In this document: positions 44,677 through 56,009 of the stretch, piece by piece
Numbering within the stretch: position 1 is the stretch's first letter
Layout of the letters: each line of letters begins with the position of its first letter
Source of the DNA: Megaustenia siamemsis
Lineage: Eukaryota > Mollusca > Gastropoda > Stylommatophora > Ariophantidae
Reading direction: 5' to 3'
Assembly (NCBI GenBank): GCA_032433765.1
Contig: JAVIAB010000008.1
Location: forward strand, 38,854,179 to 38,918,178
Length of the DNA stretch: 64,000 nucleotides
Translations under genes and position numbers: made by a program
The notes under the pieces: generated by a model
Seen by the model: the letters and a program-made list of their open reading frames with translations, nothing else
Database searches by the model: none
What the model was told of the DNA's origin: nothing

Positions 44677-45316
44677 GAGAGGAGCGATAGCTCAGTGGTT
44701 AGTGAAATGGGCTACAAAAGACAAGAGGTGGGGTTCGATCTTTATTGACGGCTTTCAGGTTCACCCAGCCATAAATGGGTACCGGATTTTTCCCCAGAAA
44801 GTAAAGAGGCACTGGCGTAATACCGACCAGAATATCCTAAAATTGATGTGCCAAAAATCTAAAAATTATGGTCACTAACATCATAGAACAGAGAATTGAA
44901 GCCTTTGAAATGTGGATCTATAGAAGAATAGGTAGAATTGGACGGAAGGAAAAGAAACAAACTATGAAGTTTTAAAACAACTAAAAATGAAAAGAGAACT
45001 ACTAAGCACAATTCAAAAAGGACAAATGCGATTTTTGGGCCATTTTAAAAGACACAATAGTCTACTAAAAGTAATCCTGGAGGGGAAAATACAAGGTAAA
45101 AGAGGCAGAGGCAGACCAAGACTAACATAGATGAGTAACATCAAAAGATGGACAAATCAGCCTATGACAACCTGCACCATCAAAGCAAGAAGAGACAAAG
45201 CAGAATGGCGCTCCATGGTAGCCAACCTTCGTTGCGGAGACGGCACTCGATGATGATGAACACCATATTCCCTATACGCCACTTGGCGTAACAGAGCTTT
45301 TTACTTTGATTTACTC
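44677..45316 (+). mobile_element. SINE-1 split by a second LINE-C (middle element)
   Basis: Box A 'gatagctcagtggttagtg', box B 'gggttcgatcttt', body to 'ggtcactaac' at 44,880. After the inner LINE the SINE end 'atacgccacttggcgtaaca' reappears at 45,270-45,300. Confidence 0.9.
44885..45258 (+). mobile_element. Inner LINE-C 3' end
   Basis: 5'-truncated LINE-C from 'acagagaattgaagcctttg' to the tail 'ggcactcgatgatgatga'. It is flanked by a near-identical 8-bp pair aacatcat / aacaccat (44,877 and 45,259) and inserted inside the SINE. Confidence 0.88.
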
Positions 45317-45904
45317 AAAACTAAGAATACCAACATGTTATATCTTCTCAACATTTATGTATGGTGCAGAAACAGGGACATTACACAAGAATACAGAACA
45401 GAAAATTGAAGTTTTTGAAATTTTGATTTATGAATAGGAAGAATTGCATGGGAAAAAAAGAAAACAAATGATGAAGTCTTAAAACAACTAAAATTGAAAA
45501 GAGAACTACCAAACACAATTAACAAACAAAAAGAATTTTTTAGGAAAATAGTTTTTTTTCGGGCATGCTAAAAGGACTGCAGCCTACTAAAAGTAAAGGG
45601 CTAAAGGCATCAAGATGCATAAAAATGCTAAGCTGCTGTAAAGCTGATAATAATGATAATTTAAAAAAAAAAGAAAAAGAGGTATTGTAACAGCTTAATG
45701 TGGGTGAGAACAAAACAAAAATAGAACGACGTTTGCACCAAGATGGCCTTCAGCTGGAATAACGAACAACACAAAAATATATCAGAATATATACAGAAAT
45801 CTAACTACATGGTGATAATATGCTAGAATCTCAAAAAAGGAAAGTCACTTTCCTGTGGTTCAGAGTTTGGTCAGGCACAGACTGGACTGTAACTGATATG
45901 GCGG

Positions 45905-46230
45905 GCAGACAGGAAGAAGAGTAATGAAAATGTTCTGAAAGAGGTTATAGCAAAAAGAGAGCTAATTTCCAATATTAGGAAGAAACAATCATCATTTTTG
46001 GCAATGTAATGAGAAGTGAACAACTGGAATATATTGTAACAACTGGAAAAATTGAGGGACGAAGAGATAGAGGGAAGGAAAGAGAAAAGATACCATACAG
46101 CTTAAGAGAATGGCTTGGCAGAAGGTCAACAACAGAAATGATAAATAATTGTCGAGATCGAAAGTTATGGAGAGACATGATCACTTACGCCAGCAAGTAC
46201 GGTACTTGATGATGATGATGATGATGATAA
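45905..46230 (+). mobile_element. LINE-D 3' end
   Basis: Plus-strand RSEQLEYIVTTGKIEGRRDR, LREWLGRRSTTEMINNCRDR and KLWRDMITYASKYGT, then the tail 'tacttgatgatgatgatgat'. It ends 40 bp before the 3' border of exon 3. Confidence 0.9.
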
Positions 46231-46269
46231 CGGTATTTTGATGAAAGAAATATTGGAAACTATACTTGC

Positions 46270-46922
46270 CTGATTTTTTGACACATAAATCCACTGGTAC
46301 AACGACTTCGGCATCTGATGGTGCAGAATACCTCACAGAAGAGGCAATTGTAGTAGTTGATGAAGACGCTGAAGCTGCAGTGGCAATAATCGTTGTTGTT
46401 GTACTTGTACTTGTACTGGGGCTATGTAATACACTTAATGCACTGCACTTACTCCCACCAATCCACTTATCTCTACCATCATTATCATTGTCATCGGATG
46501 CCCTGTTATCTTCGGAATTTTCTGTGAGCTTTTCCGAATCACCCTGAGACACAGGAAATCGTGTTAAAATGTCTTCCTCTTTCATATTGTTTTGGGAAAG
46601 TGTTGCTAGATTTTGAGTTACCATGGGAACCATAGTAGCAGCAGCTGTGCTTGTTTCAACAAGTTCACATCGTAATTGTGACGCCACTTCCGATGAACAC
46701 GATGAGTCTATATCGCCGAACTTACTTCGGTTGTCAAAAGTCTTTAACGAATTGTTAGTTCCAGACGATTTTGTTAAAATCTGCGTCTCAGGAGAGGACA
46801 TCAATATATTTTGTGCGGTTTGTGTATTTGTGCTAGCAGTGCTAGTCGTAAGGGCCAGTGGATCCGCTGACATAACTCTTGGGGTATGGCTGGGTACCAC
46901 AGAGTTCTGGTTCGTGTCCAGC
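46270..46922 (-). CDS. MYND gene, exon 3: Ser/Thr-rich exon with PVDLCVK motif
   Basis: 653 nt (217 codons plus split codons), phase 2 in and 1 out. The acceptor is TTACTCACGCAG|G. The donor reads TCAG|GCAAGT, a consensus GC-type site; the nearest GT (CAA|GTATAG) would break the frame to exons 4 and 5. It encodes LDTNQNSVVPSHTPRVMSAD, a Ser/Thr-rich middle, an acidic Asp/Asn patch (DDNDNDGRDKW), poly-Thr/Ala/Ser, and ends DAEVVVPVDLCVKKS. PVDLCVK fits the PxDLS-x-K/R pattern bound by CtBP corepressors, with Cys replacing Ser. The motif match is seen; binding is inference. Confidence 0.85.
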
Positions 46923-47065
46923 CTGCGTGAGTAAAAGAAACATTAATTAAAACTAAAACTGATGATCCATCTGAAGCTAATCTATTAACACTATTAAGAA
47001 AATACCAATTAAGATGTATTTTTTAATTCAATTAAGTAGGTAGAAATTAATGTTTTACATTATAT

Positions 47066-47210
47066 CATCATCACCATCATCATCAAGTACCGGGTCTGCT
47101 GGCGTAGGTGATCATGTCTCTCCACAACTTTCGATCTCGACAGCTATTTATCATTTCTGTTGTTGACCTTCTGCCAAGCCATTCTCTTAGGCTGTCTGTA
47201 TTATATTATA
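47066..47210 (-). mobile_element. LINE-D 3' tip
   Basis: Minus-strand LINE-D end: (cat)n, 'caagtaccgggtctgctgg', 'gatcatgtctctccacaac', then RSTTEM-type coding scrap up to 'ggctgtctgtat'. Confidence 0.85.
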
Positions 47211-47243
47211 TATTGGATAGTATTCCTCCAAACAGATATAGAC

Positions 47244-47250
<7 letters not shown>

Positions 47251-47316
<66 letters not shown>
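47251..47316. repeat. (TA)n microsatellite
   Basis: About 66 bp of uninterrupted TA. Confidence 0.97.
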
Positions 47317-47318
<2 letters not shown>

Positions 47319-47329
47319 GTGCAAGGTCG

Positions 47330-48000
47330 AGAGAACAAAATGAAAAAAAAACTTTTCTTTTTGTTGCTGTGCGAAACGTTACATTTTATCTTATTTCTTT
47401 ATTAGTTTAGCTGCCCAGTTAATTTTACGCTTATTATTATTTTTAAATTCTTCTAAACGCTGTCATACAAGTGCGAGATTTCTGATATCTAAGCATGATT
47501 ATACCAATCAATGGGACGAATTAAGAACAACTAGTATAAGGCATGCCAAGTGATATTGAACAGTTTATTTCAATATTACAGAACCAATTTGAAACACCAG
47601 ATATACACAGACCACTGATAACACATTATTGATCTCATTACTCTGCTCCAATGGCAAATTTGATATCAACAACCAGAGAAAAATGGCCTAAACGAAAATA
47701 AGATGGATGAGAATAATACTAATATAGTATGCCTTTCACAAGGTGTCCAAACTCTGGCCCACACTGTACCTTTCAGCCTTCTTTAATATCTGCCAGGTTG
47801 TCTTTGTTCTACTCCTCTTTGGAATTTATTCTGGCTCTCACGTCGTGGCAATATTTTGTGATAGCTCCCTGATATCTTCTGAAAAGGTTCCCTATAAGCT
47901 TCTTCCTCAATGTTATCATTAATGATATATTCTTTTGGTACTTTAAAAAAAAATATTATGACTTTTTCATTCCCATCGTGTTATTGATATGTTTAAAAAA
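47330..48000. other. Intron sequence, no feature
   Basis: AT-rich, between a TA tract and a SINE-1. No recognised coding or repeat structure. Confidence 0.45.
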
Positions 48001-48253
48001 AAGTAAAGAGCCCCGTCCCGCCAAGTGGCGTATAGGGAATATGGTGTTAGTGACCACAAATTTTACAGAACTTCAGCACATGATTTTTGGGGTAATGTGG
48101 TCGGTATTACGCCCGTGCCGCTTTACTTTCCCAGAAAAAAAATCCGGTACCAATTTGAGGCTGGGTGAACCTGGAAGCCGTCGGCTGGGATCGAGCCCTA
48201 CCTCTTGTCCTTTGTAGTCCAGTTCACTACCCACTGAGCTATCGCGACTCCAT
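48001..48253 (-). mobile_element. SINE-1 copy, complete
   Basis: A full minus-strand SINE-1: box A 'gatagctcagtgggtagtg', box B 'gggctcgatccca', body with 'ttttctgggaaagtaaagc', and 3' end 'atacgccacttggcgggacg' with a short ctttactt-type tail. Confidence 0.93.
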
Positions 48254-48439
48254 GTTATTGATGTATGTTTCTACAATTAGTTTCGAATGCAATTTTATCC
48301 TTTAGTTTTTTAGCTTTGTGTCTTATTTACTGTTACTGTTGTAATGCTCGCCGCAACGTTGTCTTCATTTTGCAACATTTTTTTCAATAACGTAAAGCTG
48401 GAAAGATACCATAATTACATACTGTAAACACGTAAATGT

Positions 48440-48870
48440 TATATTTTCTCAACATTCCTGTATGATGCAGAAATATGGACATTAGACAAGAAAACAGAAG
48501 AGAAAACTGAAGCTTTTTGCAATGTGGATATATAGAAGAATAGGTGGAATTGGATGGAAAGAAAAGAAAGGAAACGATGAAGTCTTAAAACAAGTAAAAA
48601 TTAAAAGAGAACTACTAAGCACAATTCAAACAAGACAATGCGATTTTTGGGCCATGTTAAAAGACAGAGCAGCCTACTAAAAGTAATATGGAGGGAGGGG
48701 GGGGGTACAAGGTAAAAGAGACAGAGGCAGACCAAGACTAACATGGACGAGTGACATCAAAAGATAGACATGTCAGCCTATGGCAACCTGCACCATCAAA
48801 GCAAGGGATAGATATGAATGGCGCTGGGTGGTAGCCAACCTTCGATGCGGAGACGGGACTCAATAATGAT
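48440..48870 (+). mobile_element. LINE-C 3' end
   Basis: From 'atgttatattttctcaacat' through RIGGIGWKE, FWAMLKDRAAY-like and GRPRLTWTSDIKR to a diverged tail. It has a local G-run (gagggagggggggggg) at about 48,690-48,706. Confidence 0.85.
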
Positions 48871-49489
48871 ATATATGCATTATTTTGATCACCCTGATAA
48901 CCAACTCCACGGCAGCCTGACATTTGAAATATTAATGCCCTTCCCCACTAATGTATTAGGCCCGTAGTCGACACGGTGATATTGATCAAATTTTAAATAA
49001 TAATTTAATCTTGATTACAATTTTGCCCATACTGGTACTATCAATATTCTTATATGCCCGTAAAAAAATTGGACCCTAAGTGCAGAAAAAGACAGAAAAA
49101 AAAAAACAGCGGACATGGTAATTAGGGCTTTACCATATATCCTCGCTATCTCGTATTACAGACTATATCATTAACGAGAAAGCTCGTAAAATTATCACCG
49201 GTAATAGATCTGTAATGTAAAGCTTTTTAATTTAAGTAAATAAAAATATAAATTATGCAGGATACGGCATGCCAGAAGATTAAACGGATTGGTTAAGACC
49301 ATCTTATCATATATTAGGGGATGTAATACGGGTATCGACCCGCGGCAGCTTTGCAGATGTCACTGTAGAACGTGACAGCTAGCAGTGTAGTAGATCAGAC
49401 AAGCTGCTTCAATCTTTTTCGGTTGATGAAAAACACTTCCAACGGCTGACTATGCTTGTAACCATTGTCGCTTTCTACGATCATTCTTT
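48871..49489. other. Intron sequence, no feature
   Basis: Mixed-composition sequence with no repeat family recognised. Confidence 0.4.
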
Positions 49490-50150
49490 AAGTGCCGAAG
49501 AATGTTGCCTATTAATATTGCCTATGAATGTTGCCTATGATTTTTTTTGTCAATGAATGTTACCTATGAATTTTGTCATTGAATGTTGCCTATGAATGTT
49601 GCCAACAAACGTTGTTTATAGATGTTGCCTGTGACTTTTGTCAATGAATGTTGCCTTTGAATGTTACCTGTAAATGTTGCCTATTAATATTGTCTATGAA
49701 TGTTGCCTATGAATGTTGCATATACATTTTACCAATGAATGTTGCCTATGATTTTTGTCAATGAATATTACCTATGAATTTTGCCAATGAATGTTGCCTA
49801 TAAATGATGCCAACAAATGTTGCCTTTTAATGTTACTTATGAATGTTGCATATGAATGTTGCTTACAAACGTTGCTTATTGATATTGCCTATGACTTTTG
49901 TCAATGAATGTTGCCTATTAATATTGTATATGAATGTTGCCTATGAATGTTGCATATACATTTTACTAATGAATGTTGCCTATAAATGTTCCCAACAAAC
50001 GTTGCTTATGAATGTTGCCTATGAATGTTGCCTTTCAATGTTACCTATGAATGTTGTCAATGAATGTTGCCTTTGAATGTTGTTTTTCAATGTTGCCAAT
50101 GAATGTTGCCAACAAATGTTGCTTATGAATGTTGCCTATGAATGTTCGTG
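49490..50150. repeat. 13-bp minisatellite
   Basis: About 50 diverged copies of 'gaatgttgcctat', with variants caaat / ttaat / catatac and occasional longer units. It is the shortest unit among the window's minisatellites. Confidence 0.93.
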
Positions 50151-50229
50151 ATTCTCTAATTTTCCACCGACAGAAAGACACCAACGTCTCTTTCTTTGAA
50201 ACGACAGCAAACAAAAAAAAAAACCAGAA

Positions 50230-50770
50230 GGAAACCCGGAAAAACGAACTCCTGCTTGTAAGACTGAAAACATCCCACTGGTTAGAGTTTTTCTAGTTTT
50301 CCTTTCTGCTCTGAGGCCTGTCTAAAGTAGGACATGGTTGAGACATAGCCAGCTATAGTTTTAACAAGGTTGAGAGGGTTTTCCCGAAACTACCTAAAGC
50401 TTGTGACGTCTTCAGATGTACCAGCTATAGACGGCTGACGTCATTTTACTCAAAGCCCCTGTTTGCAATGCTGAAAAAGTCACAGGCTTTGTGTGATTCC
50501 TTTCAGCCCGCGGGCTTATTAATGCTACAGATGGTTGTTGTTAAAACAACAGCCAGTTATACATTTACTAAGGCCCGCCGGTAGAAAATAAAACCGGAAA
50601 ACCCGACCAACTAGAGTGACGTGTTCAACTATAAGAGCTACAGACCGCTGACGTCACTCTACTCACAACCACCCCTGCTCGCAAGGCTGAAAACGTCATG
50701 CTGGTTGGTGGTTTTCCTGGAGTTTCCTCTCAGCTCGCATGTCTAAGTATATCTATAGTTGGCTGTGTTG
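50230..50770. repeat. Three diverged copies of a ~120-bp motif with CRE octamers
   Basis: Similar text recurs near 50,240-50,340, 50,420-50,500 and 50,630-50,760: 'cctgc(t)tg.aagrctgaaaac', 'ctggttagagtttttc', 'agcta.agac.gctgacgtca'. Perfect TGACGTCA palindromes are at 50,436-50,443 and 50,649-50,656. It may be an old dispersed repeat. Confidence 0.5.
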
Positions 50771-50861
50771 AAACACAAGTAACACATATACTACATTTAG
50801 AAGATAATTATATCACTTCCATCTACGGGTAAATTTAGAAACTATGTTAGGTTGTGCAGAC

Positions 50862-50894
<33 letters not shown>

Positions 50895-50902
50895 CATATA
50901 TA

Positions 50903-51424
50903 AATGTACTATCAACCATTACGTACACGTGTGAAAGCTGGAAAACAACGAGGGATATAGAAACAAGGTTTAACGCATTCGAAAATAAATGTCTAAGGAA
51001 AGTAATTGGTATAGCGTGGAACGATTTCAAAAGAAACGAGGAAATTAGAGAAATCACCAATCAACCTCTAATATCTTCAATAATCAAGAAAAGACGATGG
51101 TCATATGTTGGACATGCGATGAGGAGAGATAATAACCAAATAACAAAGCAAGCCCTCGTGTGGGAAACAACAGGTAAGAGGAAAAGAGGAAGACTCAGAG
51201 AGACACTGAGAAAAACACTGATGAGAGAGGCAAGAGCAGCAGATATCGGCTCCCTCAATGAGATAGAGTTGCTTGCACAGAACAGAGACAAATGGCGAGA
51301 TTTGATAACATATCTTTAAAAGAATTTAAAACTGCAAGAATAAAAATTTAGATAAAAGAAGGAGTATCTTGGTCTACGCCCTATGGGCCGGCTACGGCTC
51401 GAAAGGTCAATAGATAGATAGATA
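50903..51424 (+). mobile_element. LINE-A 3' end
   Basis: A 155-codon plus-strand open frame ends in the LINE-A C-terminus (WKTTRDIETRFNAFENKCLR, RRWSYVGHAMRRDNNQ, GKRKRGRLRETLRKTL) and the tail 'ggtcaatagatagatagata'. It is inserted next to a TA-rich run, so its target duplication is ambiguous. A hAT element begins 12 bp further on. Confidence 0.92.
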
Positions 51425-51435
51425 AATATATATAC

Positions 51436-52229
51436 CAGTGGCGTATACTCGTTTTGGGGTCTGGGCTACCGCTGACATAATAAATAAAAACATACATTAT
51501 ATTAAGTAGGCTAACATAAAGTAATATTTTCTAATGATATCACTACATTTTAAATTACATACTTATTTATGTTAATTATATCCATCTTGTTTGGGACGAA
51601 AATGTTTTGATGACTTTGTCATTGAAAGTACTGTTGGGTTGGTTTCTAAGTTTCTGAGGGAATGATTTCTCAATGGGCATTAATGCCAAATCAGATAAGC
51701 GTTCTTGTGTCTGAGTTGAGCGACAATAAGATTTGATTCTCTTGAGAGCAGAAAAAGTTCTTTCTACAAATACTGATGTAGTTATAAATAGCTAAGGAAG
51801 TTCCGGTAACGAGACATAGTTTCAGTTTCACTTTTTGACGATTCTGATTGGCTAGAGCTAAAAATAACCAATGAAACCGCATTAGTGTTGAGGTTTCTTT
51901 GCCGTATAATTTTGACGGGAATTTTTGAATGTCAAGGTCGATAATACAAATGTTCGGATAGTGGAAAAATGTACCGCTGGCTAATAGAGGTTTCAATATA
52001 ATTTCGGTTTTATTCACAAACGTTATAGTGGCCAGAGGAAAACCTTGCTTTAATAAATGCAAATCAAAGCCAATAAATCATATTGGCCTACGAAATGTGT
52101 AACAGAATATTAGAAAATTTGTAATATAATTATTTTAAAAAATATAATAAACTATCATTTCCTTTTGTAATTCGTTAATATTTTCAGGCTACCGGCGGTA
52201 GCTGCGGTATCATAGAGAATACGCCACTG
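51436..52229 (-). mobile_element. hAT-type transposon remnant with TIRs
   Basis: The ends are inverted: left 'cagtggcgtatactc', right (reverse complement) 'cagtggcgtattctc', 14 of 15 matching. They are flanked by atatatac / atatatag, an 8-bp duplication with one mismatch, the hAT size. The minus strand (about 51,790-51,576) encodes FVERTFSALKRIKSYCRSTQ and QERLSDLALMPIEKSF and ends TRWI-stop. This is the conserved C-terminal dimerisation region of hAT transposases. The upstream frame is shifted and the rest of the transposase is missing, so it is dead. It lies inside the intron between exons 2 and 3. Confidence 0.9.
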
Positions 52230-52377
52230 ATATATAGTTTTCTTTTTCAAAAATGAAATTAACAGAGACAAAAAAGTAACGTGTTGTTTTCATTGTTAAA
52301 CACCCCTCGTATATGTAGATAGATAAAATAGACAGATAAGAGAGATAGATAGTAAAGAAAACAAATAAAAAGCTCAC

Positions 52378-52537
52378 CAGTCTTGGTCTTGAGATGCATT
52401 GCCAGCACTAGCCGAGTCACACTCGGCGACTGTAGGTTCACAACCTTTAACCAAATCAACAACCTCATCAGAGGTCATTTCCTGATCGTCAGTCTCAGTG
52501 AGGTCAATGGTTAGGTTATGCTCATAGTTTCCATCAT
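52378..52537 (-). CDS. MYND gene, exon 2: acidic exon with SUMO-interaction-like motifs
   Basis: 160 nt, phase 1 in and 2 out. The acceptor is CATATTCAG|AT and the donor is GACTG|GTGAGC; the split codon TG|G gives Trp. It encodes DGNYEHNLTIDLTETDDQEM, then EVVDLVKGCEPTVAEC and a Ser/Ala-rich end to SQDQDW. IDLTETDD (hydrophobic-D-L-T followed by acids) is a textbook SIM pattern, and VVDLV is a weaker second one. The exon is short but joins both neighbours in frame. Confidence 0.78.
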
Positions 52538-52639
52538 CTGAATATGACAGAGAAAAGGTTAATATCGCAACGGCCATAATACACAATAATACTTACTTGT
52601 ATGTATGTAGCAAGTATATAAGTACAACGAGGACATTAT

Positions 52640-52880
52640 CAACGAAGTCAACTCAAAAGGATAGCTCATACAAACATAAAAAAGAAACAATCGATATTTT
52701 TCTGTAACGTCATAAGAAGAGGAAAGCTGAAATATGTAGTTAAAAGTGACCAAATATAGGAGACGAGATAGCGCTAGCAAACAATCATGAACATAATTGA
52801 TACGACTCGCTATGGACAGCTAATTGTGAAAGGATACGATCGCCAACGTTAGCCGGTGTGACACATGATAATGATGGGCA
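52640..52880 (+). mobile_element. LINE-B-like 3' end, diverged
   Basis: Faint plus-strand match: 'gtcataagaagaggaaagct' (IMRRGKL), then 'gatacgatcgccaacgttag' and the tail 'gacacatgataatgatggg'. No frame is preserved. Confidence 0.6.
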
Positions 52881-52929
52881 ATACTGACACATTATTTATA
52901 TGTATGTAGACCACAGAACCTCATATATT

Positions 52930-55205
52930 AGAACATTCTTCTTTTTCTTCTTCTTTCCTTCCTCACTTGCCTTTAAGCGTTGAGGGGAGATATAATTTGC
53001 GGTCCTTTGCTCTTCTGTTCGCCTTTGCAGCTGTTGTTTCCTAGTATTTCCAATATTTCGTCAATCTATCTTTTTCGTGGTCGACCTGTGGCCTTGTGTT
53101 CTCGAAACGTTTATTGAAGGATCGTTGTGTTGTGCTTTGATCTCTCTGCCTCTGTCACGCAGCCAAACTATTTTATCTGTTCTTTATATATACTATGTGG
53201 GATTTATTCCGGGCTTTTTTCTCAGTTCACTTTTGATCTTACCTCTCAGACTGTTTCCTGTCATTCGTCTAAAACATTTTATCTCTGTAGAGGTTATTTT
53301 TCTTATTGTTCTTGCATCTAGGGTCCAGGACTGCCAATGGTAGCACAACGTTGGGATGAAGAGTGTATTGTATATGTCCGTTTTGCCTTTGGAGTTGTTT
53401 CCTTGTTGGACAATAGTGGTGATAGCTGTCTAATGATTTCACAAGCTTTGTTGCTTCTTGAGTCTATTTCTTCTGTTTGTGAATTGTCGTTTGTCACTAG
53501 TCTTTCTATGTATTTAAATGCCTGTACTTGTTTTAGTTGTCTGCCGTCTATAGGTATGTTGATGTTCTGTTTCTCTTTTACGATATTCAAGACATTTGTG
53601 TTGTTGAAGTTTATTTTCATGTTGTATTTTGTGCCTGTGTTGTTGAGTCTATTTAAGTGTTCTTGTGGGTCTTCTATTTTTCCATGTATTAGTGCCTGAT
53701 CGTCTGCAATTAGAAGCCCGTTTGTCTCATCTGTCTCTGATGGGGTGACTAACTTGTAAATATAGTCAATGTATGTAATAAACAGTAGGGGGGATAGTAC
53801 GCACCCCTGTCTTACGCCTGATCTAACTTCGAAGTGGTCTGTGTAACCTGCTGCTGTTCTGACCCTGCAGCTGCTGTTGATGTAGAGACTTTTAATTAAG
53901 TTGGTTAGATGTTGGCTTACTCCGTATATTGTTACTATCTCCCACAGTTGTTCTCTATTTACTCGGTCAAATGCTTTTTCCTGGTCAATGAAAGTTATGT
54001 AAAAATTTAGATTCTGATCTGTCGTTTTTTCTGTTATCTGTTTTAAGGTTAATAGAGCGTCAGTATAGAGCGTCTTTTTATTTCGGAACCCCATTTGAGA
54101 GTCGCTCAATTGTAGTTCTCTTATTGGTCTCAGAATTTTCCCACGATTTTGGAGTATAACTTTCCAACATGACTGAGAAGCGATATATCTCTATACTGAT
54201 TGCAATCTCTTTTGCCACCTTTTTTTTTTTTCCATATTGGTACGATGATTGCCTATTGCCAGTCTTCTGTGGCTTTTTGTTGGTGAAATGCTGCATTGAA
54301 TATTCTGTGCAGTCATGTAACTCCTGATTCTCCTGCTGCTGCTATTATTTCTATTGGTATGATATCTATCCCCGGTGCTTTATTTCTGGGTGCATATTTG
54401 ATTACTTCTTTGATTGCAACTTCCATGATGTTGGGTTCAGTGTTTGTACATTCTTGAGTGGTTTTTTTGTTGTTTTATTGGTAGTTGGTGCCATGTTTAA
54501 TATAACTTCAAAATATTCTTTCTATCCCTGTTTCATATGTTGGTTATTTGATATTGGCTGTCTGTCTTTGTGATTTATGAGGTCGGTAGGATCGCGATTT
54601 TCTTTTCTCGCTCTTGTTGCTTTTACTGCTTTGTTAAAATCTCTTGTGGCTGTCTTGATTGTCCCTGCTCATATTTTGTCCGTTTTCTGTTCATGTGTTT
54701 TGTTTAGCTTCTTTGTTCCAAACTTTAACTTTTTTTTCCGAACTAAGGCATATTTATCATATTCTTCTTGGTTCTTAATCTCCCTCCAAGTTTTAAACAG
54801 TTTCTTCTTTTCCATAATTGTTTCTCTGAATGCATAGCTTCACCACGGAGTGCTCATTTTCCTTTCTTTCGTTCTTAGCTTCGTTACACTTGCTGTTTTT
54901 AAGATGTTGGTTACTGTTTTCTTAAACTGTTTTCACTCTTCCTCTACAATGCTTACTTTTTAGTTAGGGAGTTTCTCTAATTCCTCAGTTTTTCTTCTAG
55001 GGTTTTCCTTGATTTTTGATCGTTTTAATTGTTTTATTTTTATTGTCTGTTCTTTTTGCTTCTTTTGTTTGTTTGCGTATCTTCTTTGTTTTTAACTGAA
55101 TGTAATCAACCATTTTATGGTCTGTGTCGTTTGTAATTTTAGGGATAGCTCTGCTGTCGGTTACTCCTTTCTTGTTCTGTTTTCTTCTTAGCATACAACC
55201 TATTT
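52930..55205 (-). mobile_element. LINE-F with reverse transcriptase domain
   Basis: The longest LINE in the window after LINE-A. A 263-codon minus-strand open part (54,109-53,318) contains MGFRNKKTLYTDALLTLKQI, FYITFIDQEKAFDRVNREQL (first catalytic Asp), EVRSGVRQGCVLSPLLFITY, and LIADDQALIHGKIEDPQEHL, where the catalytic box is IADD instead of YADD/FADD. Upstream (54,110-55,205) the 5' part is frame-broken with no clear endonuclease. The C-terminus to 52,930 matches the fragment at 11,255. Confidence 0.9.
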
Positions 55206-55606
55206 GGTTTCACCCATCATTCTTATCAAGGCTTTAATTAAAATCATATCATTTACGGTTCGGTAAACGTCGTTTCTTGCACATTTAATTTCACACGATC
55301 TTATTTTAAAACTGTATATTTTATGTATTGTACATCCACGTATGACTGACTCTCTTAGCACAGTGTGGACATATCCAATGTGTATATTACTTTATGTTTT
55401 GTTTGTTTGTGTTGTCACTCTTAGATGTTTCACATTCGGTACTATTAAATGTCATAAATTATATGTTAACTGCTGGTTAAACAAATATACCATATCTATT
55501 CTGCATGTTGTTGTTGTTTTTTTTACAAACAATATTCAATGTTTATAAACCGTCTTTTCATTTATAATTCCACATCATTATTTTGGCCACAGCACATTCA
55601 CATTTA
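55206..55606. other. Intron sequence, no feature
   Basis: T-rich plus-strand sequence between LINE-F and a SINE. No recognised feature. Confidence 0.4.
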
Positions 55607-55848
55607 GATCAGTGGTTAGTGAACTGGACTACAAAGGACAAGGGGTAGGGTTCGATCCCAACCGACGGCTTCCGGTTCACCCAGCCTTTAATGGGTACCG
55701 GATTTTTTTCTGGGAAAGTAAAGCGACACGGGCATAATACCGACCACATTACCCCAAAAATCATGTGCCATAAAATGTATGGTCACTAACACCATATTCC
55801 CTATACGCCACTTGGCGTGACGGGGCTCTCTACTTACTTTACTTTTCA
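55607..55848 (+). mobile_element. SINE-1 copy, head truncated
   Basis: Starts inside box A (agtggttagtgaactgg), with box B 'gggttcgatcccaac', the full body, 3' end 'atacgccacttggcgtgacg' and a tacttactttacttt tail. Confidence 0.92.
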
Positions 55849-56009
55849 TCGACATTTGTCTGGGCTGTTAATTTATTGTTCTGGTCAAGCTTGGCGTCGT
55901 GGCAATGGAGGAACCGATACTCTGGCAAAAGCATCAGTAGTGGGCCTTTGATAGCAGATAGCGCCAAGGTGCGCGACAGTAATACAGCTGAGCTGGAAAC
56001 CTGTCAGGG

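Larger units (their letters stand above)
44341..45600 (+). mobile_element. LINE-C copy split by a SINE (outer element)
   Basis: The outer LINE-C runs 44,341-44,676 (ENPKDLQQLFNEINM-like, then YFGHTITSDGKCKAEINKR) and resumes at 45,317 (NTNMLYLLNIYVWCRNRD region, decayed C-terminus to about 45,600). The break is a SINE-1 bordered by the 13-bp duplication aaaactaagaata (44,664-44,676 and 45,317-45,329). Coding is broken throughout. Confidence 0.9.
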
